Source: Mesaphorura yosii (Eukaryota; Arthropoda; Collembola; Poduromorpha; Tullbergiidae). From it: a DNA stretch of 64,000 nucleotides. Numbering within the stretch: position 1 is the first letter of the stretch; the number at the start of each line of letters is the position of its first letter. Shown here in pieces: positions 31,837 through 43,239 of the stretch. Below the pieces are notes generated by a model. It saw only the letters and a program-made list of their open reading frames with translations, was not told where the DNA came from and made no database searches. The DNA lies in the NCBI GenBank assembly GCA_009869945.1, contig WIXG01000396.1, positions 1 to 64,000 on the forward strand, in the 5' to 3' direction. Both the position numbers and the translations under genes were made by a program.

Positions 31837-32690
31837 TCAGGTCATCGTAGATTGGAATGCTTCAGGCCCACGCAGATACACTTTTGGTCCGTTTCGTAAA
31901 CACGTATAACTTACAACACTTAACAAGCACTTAATTCTTTAGCGAAGCACATGAGCGCAAATTAGCAAAGGTTGCAAAACCGATCAATCAAAATTAAAAT
32001 AGAACTTCTCGAACCTGTCAAACGTGCTTCGAATTGGAAGTTGCACCTGCCAGAAAAAGAGTCCATGCTTACAGGCTTCAGAACCTAACTAAAGTGTAGT
32101 GTCTAGTGTAATCTGGTAAGGGGAAATGTCAAGTTAATTCCTTTTAAGTTGGAACAGCTGTCATTATTCTACCGCTGCCGTCTGCGCAGCGCTAGCCAGG
32201 CCACGTAGAAATGTTTCAAGTGCTGGGTTGTTACACTGGCATAATATTTAAGTTGAACTTCACTGAATGAATAAAATGTGTTGGAGTCACGCGTGGTACA
32301 AGCGTGAGCGCCTGCGAAATTTTTGCAGGCGATGGGTGACTGATGTCCCTGATTTTGCAGGATTAAAATTTTGCTATACTGAGAAGTGAAGCCAACGCGG
32401 GTCTGTTTTCATGAGATTCACCGCTTTGAATGAACTCTGAACGTCATGAAATGATGAAATAAATATTTCATCAAGTAGACGGTAAGGTTTTTCTCGTCCG
32501 TCCGAGCAAATGTTAAGGAACTTTTATCCGTCAGCCAAACTGGCTACAATTAACCAAGACATATCATGCAATTCCAAACTAGTAGCACTAAATAAATTAC
32601 TAATACTAAATCCTATTACAATTACACTAAGGAATTAATTGACATAGCCTTGCATCGTATCGTATCATATAGATTATGATTGACTCAATT
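31837..32690. other. Spacer between GH9 and the large disordered-protein gene
   Basis: It should contain upstream control sequence for the endoglucanase and the 3' UTR of the gene to its right, both on the minus strand. No exon, RNA gene or repeat of note was recognised. Confidence 0.5.
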
Positions 32691-35650
32691 CTATTCATCA
32701 GCTTCCACCTCAATTCTCTGCCTCTGCCCGGGCTTCTTCTTCCCGTTTCCGTTCTCAGCCGGACGAAGCCTCCTGTCCACCTGCCGCACGACCTGCAGCG
32801 CTGTCTGCCTCAGTCTTGCAGTCGCCTGTGGAGTCACTTTGCGGTATCCGCTTCCAGTTTTGCTTGCCGAGCCTCCGGCGTTTGTGGTCGCTTTATCACC
32901 TTCGACTTGAACATTGCCTGGTGGGAAGACGCGCAATTTCCTGATTCTTGTCGGGCGGTTCGGTGCGAGCCGGATTTCGAGGATCCCTCGCAGCTGTGGA
33001 GCGGTCGCAGTTGCAGCCGGCGCTGTTGCTGTGCTCGTCCCATCTGTGGAACTGCTGTCGGCACCTTCACCTGAATTTGCTTTGCCGCCATCGCCTGATG
33101 AAGTGTCAGCCGGTGCGCTGCCCGCTGGACTCGGATTTTGGCGGCTGGTGCTGGCATTCACGTTATTTTCATTGTTTTCACGACTTTGTCCACGATTTGG
33201 CTTTCCCTTCTGCAATAGCACAGTAACAAGTACTCCTTAGCTCGAACCTCTGACCAAGTAAATCTCTCATGGCTTTTATCAATACCTTTGGCAGGATTTC
33301 AAGTGCGACAGGCCCAAGCAGAAACTTTGCCCGCACAATCCTCGCTTTCGGTCCATCTTTAACGACCTGCACGTTTCCGTCTCGGCGGAGTGACGATAGT
33401 CCGTGGAGAATTCCTCGAGTTGGGCGCGGTGCGTTCCTATTCTTATTTTTGTTTTTGTTGAATTTGTTCTTGTTCCTGTGCTTGTGTAAGAATTTTTCGG
33501 ATATGTTGGAGTCAGAGCTTTGGTTTTTCACGCCGCCATTGCGATTCTTGATATTCTTCTTATTTCCTGGTGCTTTCCCGTTGACATTTCCGCGTCCCTC
33601 CTCCACCGTCTCAGCTTCCAGCTCGCCGTGACTGTCTGCGCCTGCGTCGTCCCCGAAGCGCTGTTCGGAGCTTAGACTCGGATTTGAAAGCACGGCGTGC
33701 GAATACTGGGAAATGTTGGCCAGCAGGGATCTGAAAAAAGTGCAAGAAATAGTAAGGCGTGAACAACATTCTGGCACACACACGGACAGTGAATTAGTTA
33801 ATTACCTGATGCTCCGTCCAAATACGTTAGAATCCAAGTGCACGTCATGCATCGCTGAAGAACCGCGGAAGGCCCTTTCCTCGTCGGCAGAAGACGCTCC
33901 GGATGACTCGTCGTCATCCTCCTCAGAGGGACTGACACCGACACCGACGCCGAATTCATCATGATCATCTGAATTGCTTTCGTCGTCGTCTTCCATGCGA
34001 CTGCTCTTATTCTTGTTCTTTGCCGCCAGGGAAGCTTTTCTCTTTCCATTCTTCTTCGCCACGCCGCCAGCGCCAGCGCTACCGCCACCACCGTTGCCTG
34101 AACTCGAGCCACCATTCCCATTGCCGCCTCCTGCAGGTTTGCTAGGCCCAGCATACAAATTCACTCGAAGTGGATCCATGCGCTTCTTTTTGACGAGGAC
34201 GTTCATGCGGCTGAAAACAGCGTCCACGTACGCGTTGTATTTGGCCAGCATTTCCGCCCTCTTCTCAGCTGGGTTCACAGGCGGCTTTGGAGGCTTCTTC
34301 TGTGCCTGCTGCTTTCTTTTGCTCTGATTAGGCTGGCGTACTTGTTGTTTCTGCTGCTGCTGGTTTTTCGGTGGATTCATTCGATTCTTATTGCCATTTC
34401 CATTGCCCTGCGCGAGCGGAGTTTTTTTTGGTTTCGGTGCCGGAGGACGTGGCTGAGGCTGAGGTCGAAGCTGGGCCTCTTCTTCTTCCTCTTCCGCTGA
34501 AGATTGCGCCGACTCATCGTCCGCGTCGTCAACTTGCAGTGGCCCACGTCGGGAATCAATATCGCGTGTGTACCGTGCATGATGCACGACGGCGGTGGTC
34601 CCATTAAATGTACTCCGCTCAAATTCGTAGCGATCGTCACGATCATGGTAGTGTTCATTCATGAATTCTGCGTCGTCTTCCTCTTCATCATTTTCGTCTT
34701 CGTCGAGACCGTCTGCTGCGTGCAAAAATTAAATTATTAGCTGCAGCCGCAAATGCTTTGATCATGAATCGTGACTCTGCTACCGACTACAAATACGATG
34801 AGGGCTATCATTTCCTACTTACTTCCATTTCAATTCTACAAATGTAACAACGTCGTTGCTACTATTGCTTACCTCCGAATATTTGCCTCAAAATGTCTTC
34901 GACGCTGTGCTGATACCCTGAAGTTCCATTTTTCTCGCACACGGGCTTCGAGCCCGAGCCGTCACTCACGCCTGTCCGATTTCCGTTCCAAGCCAACGCC
35001 GAGCTTGAAGAATTGCTCAGTTGAGGCTGCCGCTGCGCTTCTTTCTTGACACCGGCATGTTTTTCGTCGTGTTCGTGCGGAATCGTATTTTCAGCACTGT
35101 TAACATTACTAAATGGGCTAGCGTTGACGTTGGCGCTGGCATTGGTTTTGGCGTGACTGAAATTGCTTTTCGGCTCCGCATCAACATCCACTTGACTATC
35201 ACTATTATTATTGCTATTGCTATTATCACTACTCGAACTAATTACGACTGGTTGCTCTTTCTGCGTGGCATTCGTGTTCGTATTTGCGTTTCTGAAGTAA
35301 AACTGGTGCAAAGCTGCCTGTGAGTGTGGTGCTTCATTTCTCGCTTCCACAGGTGAATTGATATTTAATGCTAGAGCATTCACAGTCGAATTAGGAACCA
35401 AGTTTAGTAGTAAAAGTGTGAGGAGGAAACGCTTCAGGAAGCTTGAAGCCTGACGCTTGCGGCTCGAGCTCGGGTTTTGTATCAGAGATTCTCGTATGCC
35501 TCCGTCGTTTGTATTTCTGCCCTCATCTTTCTCTGGACGATCGTTGGACGGGCACAGGGACGGGATTTCGATTGCAATCTCGACACTGCTGGTTTGAAGC
35601 TTTTGCACTGCGTCACGACGATTCTTCTGATCATCACTGGACTGAGTCAT
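32691..35650 (-). CDS. Unnamed membrane/secretory protein, mostly disordered, with possible group-7-allergen-like segments
   Basis: Four exons on the minus strand: 35650-34873, 34715-33806, 33730-33286 and 33209-32691, giving 883 residues. I do not recognise a named gene. A hydrophobic stretch at about residues 75-89 (FLLTLLLLNLV), preceded by basic residues, suggests a type II anchor or internal signal. It is followed by an Asn/Ser-rich region with several N-glycosylation sequons. Acidic, Gln/Pro/Lys, Gly/Ser and Asn/Lys low-complexity tracts make up most of the rest. Three ordered-looking islands remain. One is a helix ending MDPLRVNL (34147-34266). The second is RGILHGLSSLRRDGNVQVV...AKFLLGPVALEI (exon 3 end). 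The third is LRGILEIRLAP...RIRKLRVF (exon 4). In order and spelling these resemble parts of the arthropod group 7 allergen (TULIP-like) fold, split by disordered insertions. This is inference. The exon 3 donor (GTATTG) was chosen because it alone keeps the exon 4 frame open. Confidence 0.7.
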
Positions 35651-36743
35651 GTTGACGACTAACAATTTCGGCACTGATTCACAGATCTCGAAACACGTAC
35701 GCTGGCGCTACGCACAACGCGTGAAGTCGTGAAGCAGAAGCACGAGAAAAAGAAGACCGACCGACCTGTAATTGCCAGTAAACCACAAACAAGAGCAGTA
35801 GCCGCAAATTAGACCATTACAGCATGTGCTTGCAATACTAATCCCAATTTCGAGCAGAATTCAGAAGATCAAGTGGATTTGCGAGTTGTCGAACGTCGAA
35901 AGTCGGTGATGATTCAACAATACAATAATTACCATATTACTATTACTACACGGCACAATGGTCTTTAAAATCATGCAAGACTCAAGACAGTTTAAAGCCA
36001 AGTAACTCTGTCAAGTCGGTGTTATGTTGGTCAATCAAAAAACGCTCGCTCGTTCGCGTGTGCTTGTTATTGTTTCAACTGTGCCTTTTTACTTCTTGAA
36101 GATAATGAACGAAAGACAAAAGAAGAATCTTCACTCTTGACTCCACGATGAAAAAACACTCACTATCAGCTTCAACTCTGCGTTTCGACTTCGACGTACT
36201 GAAAAAAGAATGAAACAAGATCTTAACTTAACCTTGCGCCTCTTGCCACAGACACAGATAACGTAATGCTGAGACTGAGATGACTGGGATTAAGTACAAG
36301 TGCAGATGAGCTCGACCAACGCTCCACACTCACAACAATGTATCAACTTCAACAATGAGACCACGTAAATATTCCTATGCAATTGCAGCAGCAGCAGGTG
36401 AGATGAGAGAATACGTGTCTCACAAAAACTGTGAACGTTGTAAGATTTTTATTGAGGTTATGATGATGATAAAATCGTGAGTTTGCCAAATTTTCTTGAA
36501 TTGAATAAAGTAAAAGGGTTATGCAGCTGCTGCTGCTGTGAGAAGAATCTTTATCTCCCTGTTCTTGCAATTCTTGGCTTTGCATTGTTGAAGATTCAAA
36601 AGATTACTTTTGCTTTGCTACCGTGTGCTATTCAACGTCACGAAAATCGAAACCTGATATTAAAGTGGTTGATTAGCTGCCAAGCCGGCTGACGCTGATA
36701 ATGACAATGACAATGATAATGAAACCCAGAAATAAAGACTTAC

Positions 36744-36980
36744 CATAAAAATGACACTTGGACGATGTCGGCCGGTGAGTGCGACTTCGACTGCGACTGT
36801 GTTAAAGATGCACTTGTACTTTTGACTTGCTGCACTCGGCCCGGCGTTAATCTCCTTTTACTGTTTATAGTTTTTACCCTCTTTCGCCCTTTTACAACAT
36901 AGATTCGTGCGAGTCGTCTTTTGAGTCGTTGAGTGTTCTTCGGAAAATAATGAAGTGCAGATGTGCACTGCACTAAAAAT
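36744..36980 (-). other. Possible 5' UTR exon of the disordered-protein gene
   Basis: A strong minus-strand donor, ATG followed by GTAAGTC (plus-strand 36737-36743), lies about 1.1 kb upstream of the ATG at 35650. A candidate acceptor TTACAG on the minus strand occurs near 35766. Splicing the two would give a leader with one short upstream ORF that ends before the main ATG. The left-hand end of the exon is arbitrary. Confidence 0.25.
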
Positions 36981-38321
36981 GGAGTGCGAGTGAGCAGTTT
37001 ATTATGAAAAAGAGGTTAACAGACGCGACGACGACGTGAGAGGCGATGTTTACATTCTCACCACACAAAACGGGCACGGGCACGGATTCGGGCTCAGGCA
37101 CAGGACTTTTGGTTTCCGACTCCTGCAACCGAAACGACTACAACGCTGTAACTACGTCGAGGGGTTTACTGGCCTTTGAATTTGTTTTAGTTTGTCGGCA
37201 GCTCTTTTATAACCCTCAGCACTCAGCTCAGCCTTCCTGTCAGCCTGAACATCTGGTGGTCGGTGTCACTGACTTGACTTTTGCATGTAAAATCAATGTT
37301 AAATGGCCCTGACCATGGCCCAGCTCGTCTAATTAAGTAAATTGAGTCGTTTTCTCACTCCAAAATTGCAGGAGCCTTCATTTCGGCGAAAATTCAACCC
37401 GATTTGTTTACTTTTCAAACTTTGTTTTGTCGCATGTGAAATTAATTGCAGCGCTTCGATCCAAATGCATAAATCAAGGCACTCGGCCCTCAGCCGGCTG
37501 TGATTCGTGGATGGTGAATGTAGACCACAACAATGACAGGCTAAAAATACAACTCGCTTGACGCTTCAGTCTCTGCCTCGCTCGCAAAGTACGAGCAGAG
37601 CACTCGAATTCTGCCATTCTGCCGTGCTGCTTAGTGCTTAGTAGGTTAATTGCTGCCAAGTTTAAGGATGTGTAGATAATTACTCGCATGCGGAGCAATG
37701 AATGCAACTCAGTGCAGTACAGTGCAGTGCTGGGCCGAGAAGTGTGTTAATGATAATGATGATTCTATGGATTTTGGTTAAAATGAAAATTTTAATACAA
37801 AACAGCGTGTCATTCGCCATTGTCTTGAGTTCGAGTTTTGTCGTTTGCATTTTGCAGCCGGATTCCTCACTCCAACCAACACTGAACTTTATGGTGAGAA
37901 GTTCGGTAAGATGAATGTCTCAAGAATTAGGAAACGGCTTGAAAAACTGACGTTCAGAATAGGTAGAAAACGCACGCGAGTTCGGTCGATCGGCGAAATC
38001 CATCACAATTCCTCCAGCAAAGTCCAAATTCGGTTTCAAGCCTCCAGACTTAACGGACTTTAGGCGTTGTCATCGTCATTCCAGCATGCATTGTTTCTAT
38101 TGTTACATTTCCAGCTCCGAGTAACTCTGCGTTGGGGTTCGTATCAGGAAGTTGCTGCCTCTCAGGCTGGTCCTGCAGTGGATCTCCAGCCTTACTCCAT
38201 TCTATGCAATAATACAAGGCAATGCATTGAGAGTCCAAAGTCGATACTTTTGCTGAGGATTTCTCCAGTCTCAATTCTGAAATCACTGCATATTCACTTA
38301 ACTGCTCGCAATTGAGCTGCA
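36981..38321. other. Divergent promoter region upstream of the LRR gene
   Basis: No coding exon was recognised. The stretch contains local repeats of cagtgcag type near 37708-37730 and cggg/cacggg units near 37073-37090. It lies between two genes pointing away from each other and so should contain both control regions. Confidence 0.4.
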
Positions 38322-41091
38322 ATGCCTTCACCTCCTCCGAGACCCTCTAAAAAGGTAAGACACCTGCGTGGAAAAGAACCTGGTAGCAGCGTACAAGTAA
38401 TACAAGCTCTGTAATTCTAGCAATCGGAGCCTTCGGCTCAGCCGCCTGGTATTTCCGTCAGCGGCCAAAGCGTGAAATCAGCGAAATCAGAGGCCAAGCC
38501 CTCAAATGTGCCAACGCCAGCCGCAGTCGCGTCGCCTCCAGCGACAACAAAACCAACTTTACCGCAGCCGGTGGTAGTGCCTTCAGCTTCGGCTACGGCT
38601 TCAGCAATGCGCAAGTCAACCGCGAAGGAAAGACTGTCAAAGTCGTTCAAGTCGACGCAGAAGCCCGAACATGAACCACCGACAACGCCGAGCTTAAACT
38701 CTCTTAGTATCAAGTCAGATAGATCCAATGTCACTACATACAGCTGCAAAGAGCGGGAGAGCCAAAGCCACGATCACCATGCCCGAAAATTTTCTAGGCC
38801 ACCACCACCAAAAGCGAAAAGTGGAGGCGAATACGAATCTGAAGGTTTACTTCAAGAAAAGGAAGCCGAAGAGGGCAAGTATGGGTTCGAGTACACTGGA
38901 GAAGGCGAAGGAGGGCCGCCTGCGAATGGAAAACACCATCACATCCGCCACTCGTGCGGTTTGCACCACCTCCAAGAAGAGAGCGAAGTCTCCTCCGACG
39001 AATCGATCATGTCCGAGCTCACAGTCGTGAGCGACGCAAATAAATCCAGCGATAAGTCGTCCGAAGAATCTGCGGACCGAGAAGAGCGCCGTTACTTGAT
39101 TGATAAGCATTCGTTCATTCATTTGAAAGACCCAGGGCTTGAAATCGCGCTGATTCCTGAAGGTTAGTCTTATTGGGGCCGGTGGTTCATTGATAATTAG
39201 TTGTATTAGTGGGAATTGTCAATGATCTTGACTTTTAGAGAAACCACCGGAGAAAAAGGACCGAGGCCGTAAAGCGGAGAAACATCGGTACAAAAAGCAG
39301 TGCGAGGAACTCGGGGTCCAGCTGCTGAAACCTTTCTTGGAGCGTTTGCATGGCGAAGTCATGGACTTGAGAGTAAGAAAAGAAAAGCAACTAAAACCTG
39401 ACTGTGCTTCAAACATTCAAGTTGAAGCACCCAAGATTAAGTTTAACAAAATGACACGGCTTGCTTGCTTCCTAGAATTATGGGCTTGGTGCAAATGACA
39501 TTGTGGCCATCTGCAAAATCATGGCCGACAACCAGTACGTCGACACACTTCTGCTCTCTGGTAACTTTGCGGGCCAGGCTGGCGGAGAAGCAATCGCCGA
39601 AATGATCGAGACCAACACGCGAATCACGCATCTTGACATTGGCAGCATGCTGTAAGTTGACTTTTGCAGTTGATTAATAAATCCTAATATACATTCCTAA
39701 TTTGTTGCACTGGAAGGATTCAGCCAGCAATGAAGAAAATATGTGATGCCATTAAAATAAACACAGTTCTCGAGTCAATCGACATGTCACTGGTAAATTA
39801 ATCGCTGTCTTTATTCACAGCTTCTAAAACTGTCTGAATCCTCACAGAACGAGTTGACGGACGCAGAAATGCCTTACATTGCCGAATTCCTGTACGAGAA
39901 CATCACAGTTCGTGAACTCTTCCTCCAGCGGAATGTGATCACCGATGTGGGTCTCTGGCAGCTCTCGAAAGGGTTTGTGAAGAGTAAAAAGAAGAAAGTA
40001 GTAAAGAAAGAACCAAACGCAGAACCAAATGCGGGGGCAGCCGTGAAAGAGAATACCGACGCCCCGAACAAAACGATTGCACTGCTTGACCTCGGCTGGA
40101 ATCGAATCAAGGGAGGACAACGTAAGTCACTGAAGAGTATGAATATGCTACTCGGCTCATTTAATTGCGTTCACATTACAGAAGCGGGACCATTCCTCCA
40201 AGCAATTTCAAAGCATCCAAATATAAAATTCTTCAATGTTGCTGGTAATTCGCTGAATAATGCAAAGGGAATCATTCAAGTCCTCGAAAAGAATAAGAAC
40301 CTGGAATTTATGAGCATCGCATACAACAGGTATGTGAATTCGTGTAATAAAGATTGCTCTTTCAGCCGTGATTGACACATTGACGATAACTTCCACAGAA
40401 TTGAAGGCCAAGCCTGCCCAGGAATTGGCAAGGCCCTTGCATCCACGCAAAGCCCACTCAAGCACTTTGTGGCTGGTCCGAACTTATGGAGGCAGAAGGC
40501 CGCGAGTCAAATGATTCTTCCACTCACCGCACCAAAGAGCACCGAATCCCTCGAAGCGCTGGACATGTCGATGGGCATGTGTGTGGGGCGCAAATTCCTT
40601 AAATCCAAACGCAAAGTGTGGAAGGTTAAGCCCGAGCTACAGATTTTGCACGCTGGCAACCCGTACGGTGTAGCAAAAATTCAGCCAGTTGACGGGCAAG
40701 AAGTGACCATAAAAAGGGCCAAGATCGTCTGTGAGAATTTCGCAACTCCTCTCGAGTAAGTCACAAGCCTGAATGCTGATCCGCTCAAGCCAATTGTGAT
40801 GGAATACTTTTTGCACGGCACAGTATGCTGATTGACGAGCTCCGTACGGAACCTGACACGATGACACAGGACGAGTTCAAGAAATTCATCAAGTCGTGCG
40901 ATCTCTACAAGGATCGAGTGCTGACGGAGACGTTCTTCAAATACTTCCCGAAAGGAACGTCCCAGTCTCCGGTCGATTGTGCAGCCATCATTTCGGTGTA
41001 TGACAGGGTTTTTCCCAAGGCGGGCGCAGCTAAATCGAAGAAAGCGTCTTCATCTTCCGATGAAGAGGATGAGGACGAGGAGGAGGAATAG
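38322..41091 (+). CDS. LRRC74-like leucine-rich repeat protein
   Basis: Nine exons: 38322-38354, 38421-39162, 39239-39372, 39476-39651, 39717-39792, 39848-40121, 40182-40329, 40399-40755 and 40824-41091, giving 735 residues. A disordered Ser/Pro/Lys-rich N-terminus of about 270 residues precedes ribonuclease-inhibitor-type LRRs of about 28 residues. Examples are YVDTLLLSGNFAGQAGGEAIAEM, RITHLDIGSM, VRELFLQRNVITDVGLWQL, IALLDLGWNRI and IKFFNVAGNSLNNAKGI. A C-terminal region (MTQDEFKKFIKSCDL) and a strongly acidic tail end the protein. The arrangement resembles LRRC74A/B and related NLRC3-like LRR proteins, whose function is poorly known. A Lys-rich insertion (KSKKKKVVKKEP) interrupts the repeat array in exon 6. 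The start is supported by an in-frame TGA six bases upstream. An ATTAAA at 41145-41150 is a likely poly(A) signal. Confidence 0.85.
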
Positions 41092-41636
41092 GAAGAAGAC
41101 GAGGCAGATGGAGATGAATTTTAAAAAAATTAGTAGTTGAACCAATTAAATACTACGTCGATTGCCTATCCCCGCAAACGACCACACAACTGAATCAAGT
41201 GTACTCTGTTTGGGAACAAAATTCACATGTTTTAAACGGCATCGGATGCAGATTTGAAAGCATTTCTTTACGACGAGAACTGACAACGTTCAAGACAATA
41301 CGCAAATGTTCAACGGTTTCATCGGTCTCGTCCAGTTCGCATTTTTTGCAGTCAATTCAGTGGTCCCGTCCGGTTTGCGTTGTTAATACTGTTACTAAGT
41401 TAACTTAACAAATTCGTCACTCGCTTGGAATCGCATAATGGTGGATGGATTTAGTGGATTTCACAATTTGATGCCGTAAATTATTCACCAGGCGGGCGGC
41501 AAGAGAAAATAGATACGACCAATTGCGAAACGCATGTAATTGTACATATTTAATTGTGAAAGACACAGGCGAAATAACAATTTTTGGCTCTGCCTTGCCT
41601 TTTACTTTTGTTCCAGATTCCCAAGTTGCAAGCGAA
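41092..41636. other. Spacer between the LRR gene and the first MSP gene
   Basis: It holds the 3' UTR of the LRR gene (ATTAAA at 41145) and the promoter and leader of the next gene. A frame open from 41523 runs into the MSP-A start but has no ATG of its own before 41637. Confidence 0.5.
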
Positions 41637-42749
41637 ATGGAGACTAGTCAAGAAACTGGCTATGTGTGTTACGATGCATCCGTGAAGCCAGGATGGGATA
41701 GTCGGGTCACGTCTCGCATGAAGGCTGAAGGTGAATCACCAGCTCCTAAACGAAATGAGGAAGGTAAAGAGCACACCAGTCATCAGGTCTTACGTTTGAT
41801 TGAGTTTAAGCTAATGGTGAATAATCCCCACTTGAAGTCAAAGCAAAGCTGCTCAAAGTCGACTCGGCAGTTCAATTCCAGACGGAGCCAAACACGACAC
41901 GCATTTATGGATCTGGATACTTGAATATTGAAACAACTGATCTTGAAGATGGAAGAACGCGCATGTCACGAATTAAGGAGACGGACATTATTCTCTACAA
42001 GGTATGCCTTCTTCTATTACGATAAAATAATCCTTTCAAGCTTAAAATGGATTGTGATTCAACGAATTTCTCTCGCACGATCAGATTATGACCACCGGTC
42101 CGAGAAAATTTCTTGTTCGGCCTAATAGTGGAATCCTACGCAGTCGCCAGTACGCTTGCATCCAAATCAGAACACTGGAAGAAGAAACAGCCAAAGAAAT
42201 CGAGAAATACAAATTTCAAGTTCAGGCACTGGTTATACCGCCGGATCACAAAATCTTGGCATCGGAAGCTGGTGATAACTTTAGCCAAGACAGGATGATT
42301 GGCACTTTAACAGAAAAACTGAAGAGCACAGACGAACTTCTTGCTTTATGGAATGTAAAGAACCCCGTGAAATTCCGACCTTCGATGAAAAATTGCAACG
42401 GGAACGTTCACACTTATCTGATTTATTCCAGGAGCTTGTTAGAATCCCAGGCACCTATGTCGAGCGACACAAGGTACTTGTCCAAATTCACCCTGTCGTA
42501 GAAGATTCAAATCCAAGTCTAGGCCGTGAGCTGGGACAACGACGCCGGCGAGTCCAGCAAGCTTCCTTTCTTCAAATAATTGGCATTGCCATCGCTGGAA
42601 TTTTATTGTGCTGGGTTGCAACGAAGTTGTTTCCTCTCCACATGTTTCAACCGTTAATTGCAGGCCAACAACAAGATGATCCATCGACTTCAGCACACGC
42701 GCCGATGCCAAAAAACGATGGTGAGGCGCCAGCGCCAGCCTCACCTTAA
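41637..42749 (+). CDS. Tail-anchored MSP-domain protein A (VAP-like)
   Basis: Four exons: 41637-41763, 41838-42001, 42085-42354 and 42432-42749, giving 292 residues. The family (VAP/MOSPD) sits in the ER membrane and recruits lipid-transfer proteins carrying FFAT motifs. The MSP domain spans about residues 43-155: LLKVDSAVQFQ, then an insertion-bearing strand, then KIMTTGPRKFLVRPNSGIL, which retains the hallmark TTxP...VRPNSG of the FFAT-binding face. A linker with GTYVERHK leads to a C-terminal membrane segment (FLQIIGIAIAGILLCWVATKLF, about 236-257), with about 35 residues after it instead of the usual few. The third intron (77 nt) lacks stops in the reading frame of exon 4, so it can be mistaken for coding sequence. 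It is confirmed by the matching junction in the neighbouring paralogue. AATAAA at 42858 is the probable poly(A) signal. Confidence 0.82.
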
Positions 42750-43239
42750 CGTAGACTCGGTGTACAAGTACAAAGCGGAGCCGCAATACAATTTGGATTA
42801 AGTATTGAAGTATGTTTCTACTTTCTGATGCTGATTGTTGTGTACTACTGATTTCTGAATAAAAATGTACCACATGATACAATTGAAACTGCCCAGTCCA
42901 TATTAAATTCAATTGGACCCACATTTTTTGCTTTTTCGATACCGGAATAAGTAGTTAGTAAAATAGAGCTCCATTTGCTTTCCAGCACGCAGACCTGATT
43001 TGTTTCTGTAGAATCAGAAAGCTGGAAACTTTTTGACGCAAGCTGAATAATAGTCATCAGATTTATTCCAGGTTTCTCATGTCCAGTAGAGTTGCTCGCC
43101 AGGTAGCGACTTCCGAAAGTCAATGTTTAATTTATCGACGACTTTGTTACCAAATGTCGTATCCTTCCCAAATTCAGCAGTAAATCGACTAACCAACCCG
43201 GAGCGTAATCAGTAATCAAACCAATGAAACAGCTGCAAG
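42750..43239. other. Spacer between the two MSP genes
   Basis: The first 115 bases are the 3' UTR of MSP-A up to its AATAAA (42858-42863). The remainder should contain the promoter of MSP-B. No further exon was found. Confidence 0.5.

Noticed and set aside
33178-33240. Exon 3 of the disordered-protein gene ending at GTCAGA, giving EGKAKSWTKS and a stop
   Set aside because: That donor shifts exon 4 out of frame. The GTATTG donor at 33285 keeps 173 codons open and restores an ordered-looking segment.
42348-42431. Coding-looking frame MECKEPREIPTFDEKLQRE joined directly to MSP-A exon 4, suggesting a frameshift
   Set aside because: It lies in an intron with donor GTAAAG and acceptor TTTATTCCAG. 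Removing it gives LLALWN|ELVRIPGTYV, which matches the junction and phase in the neighbouring MSP-B gene.
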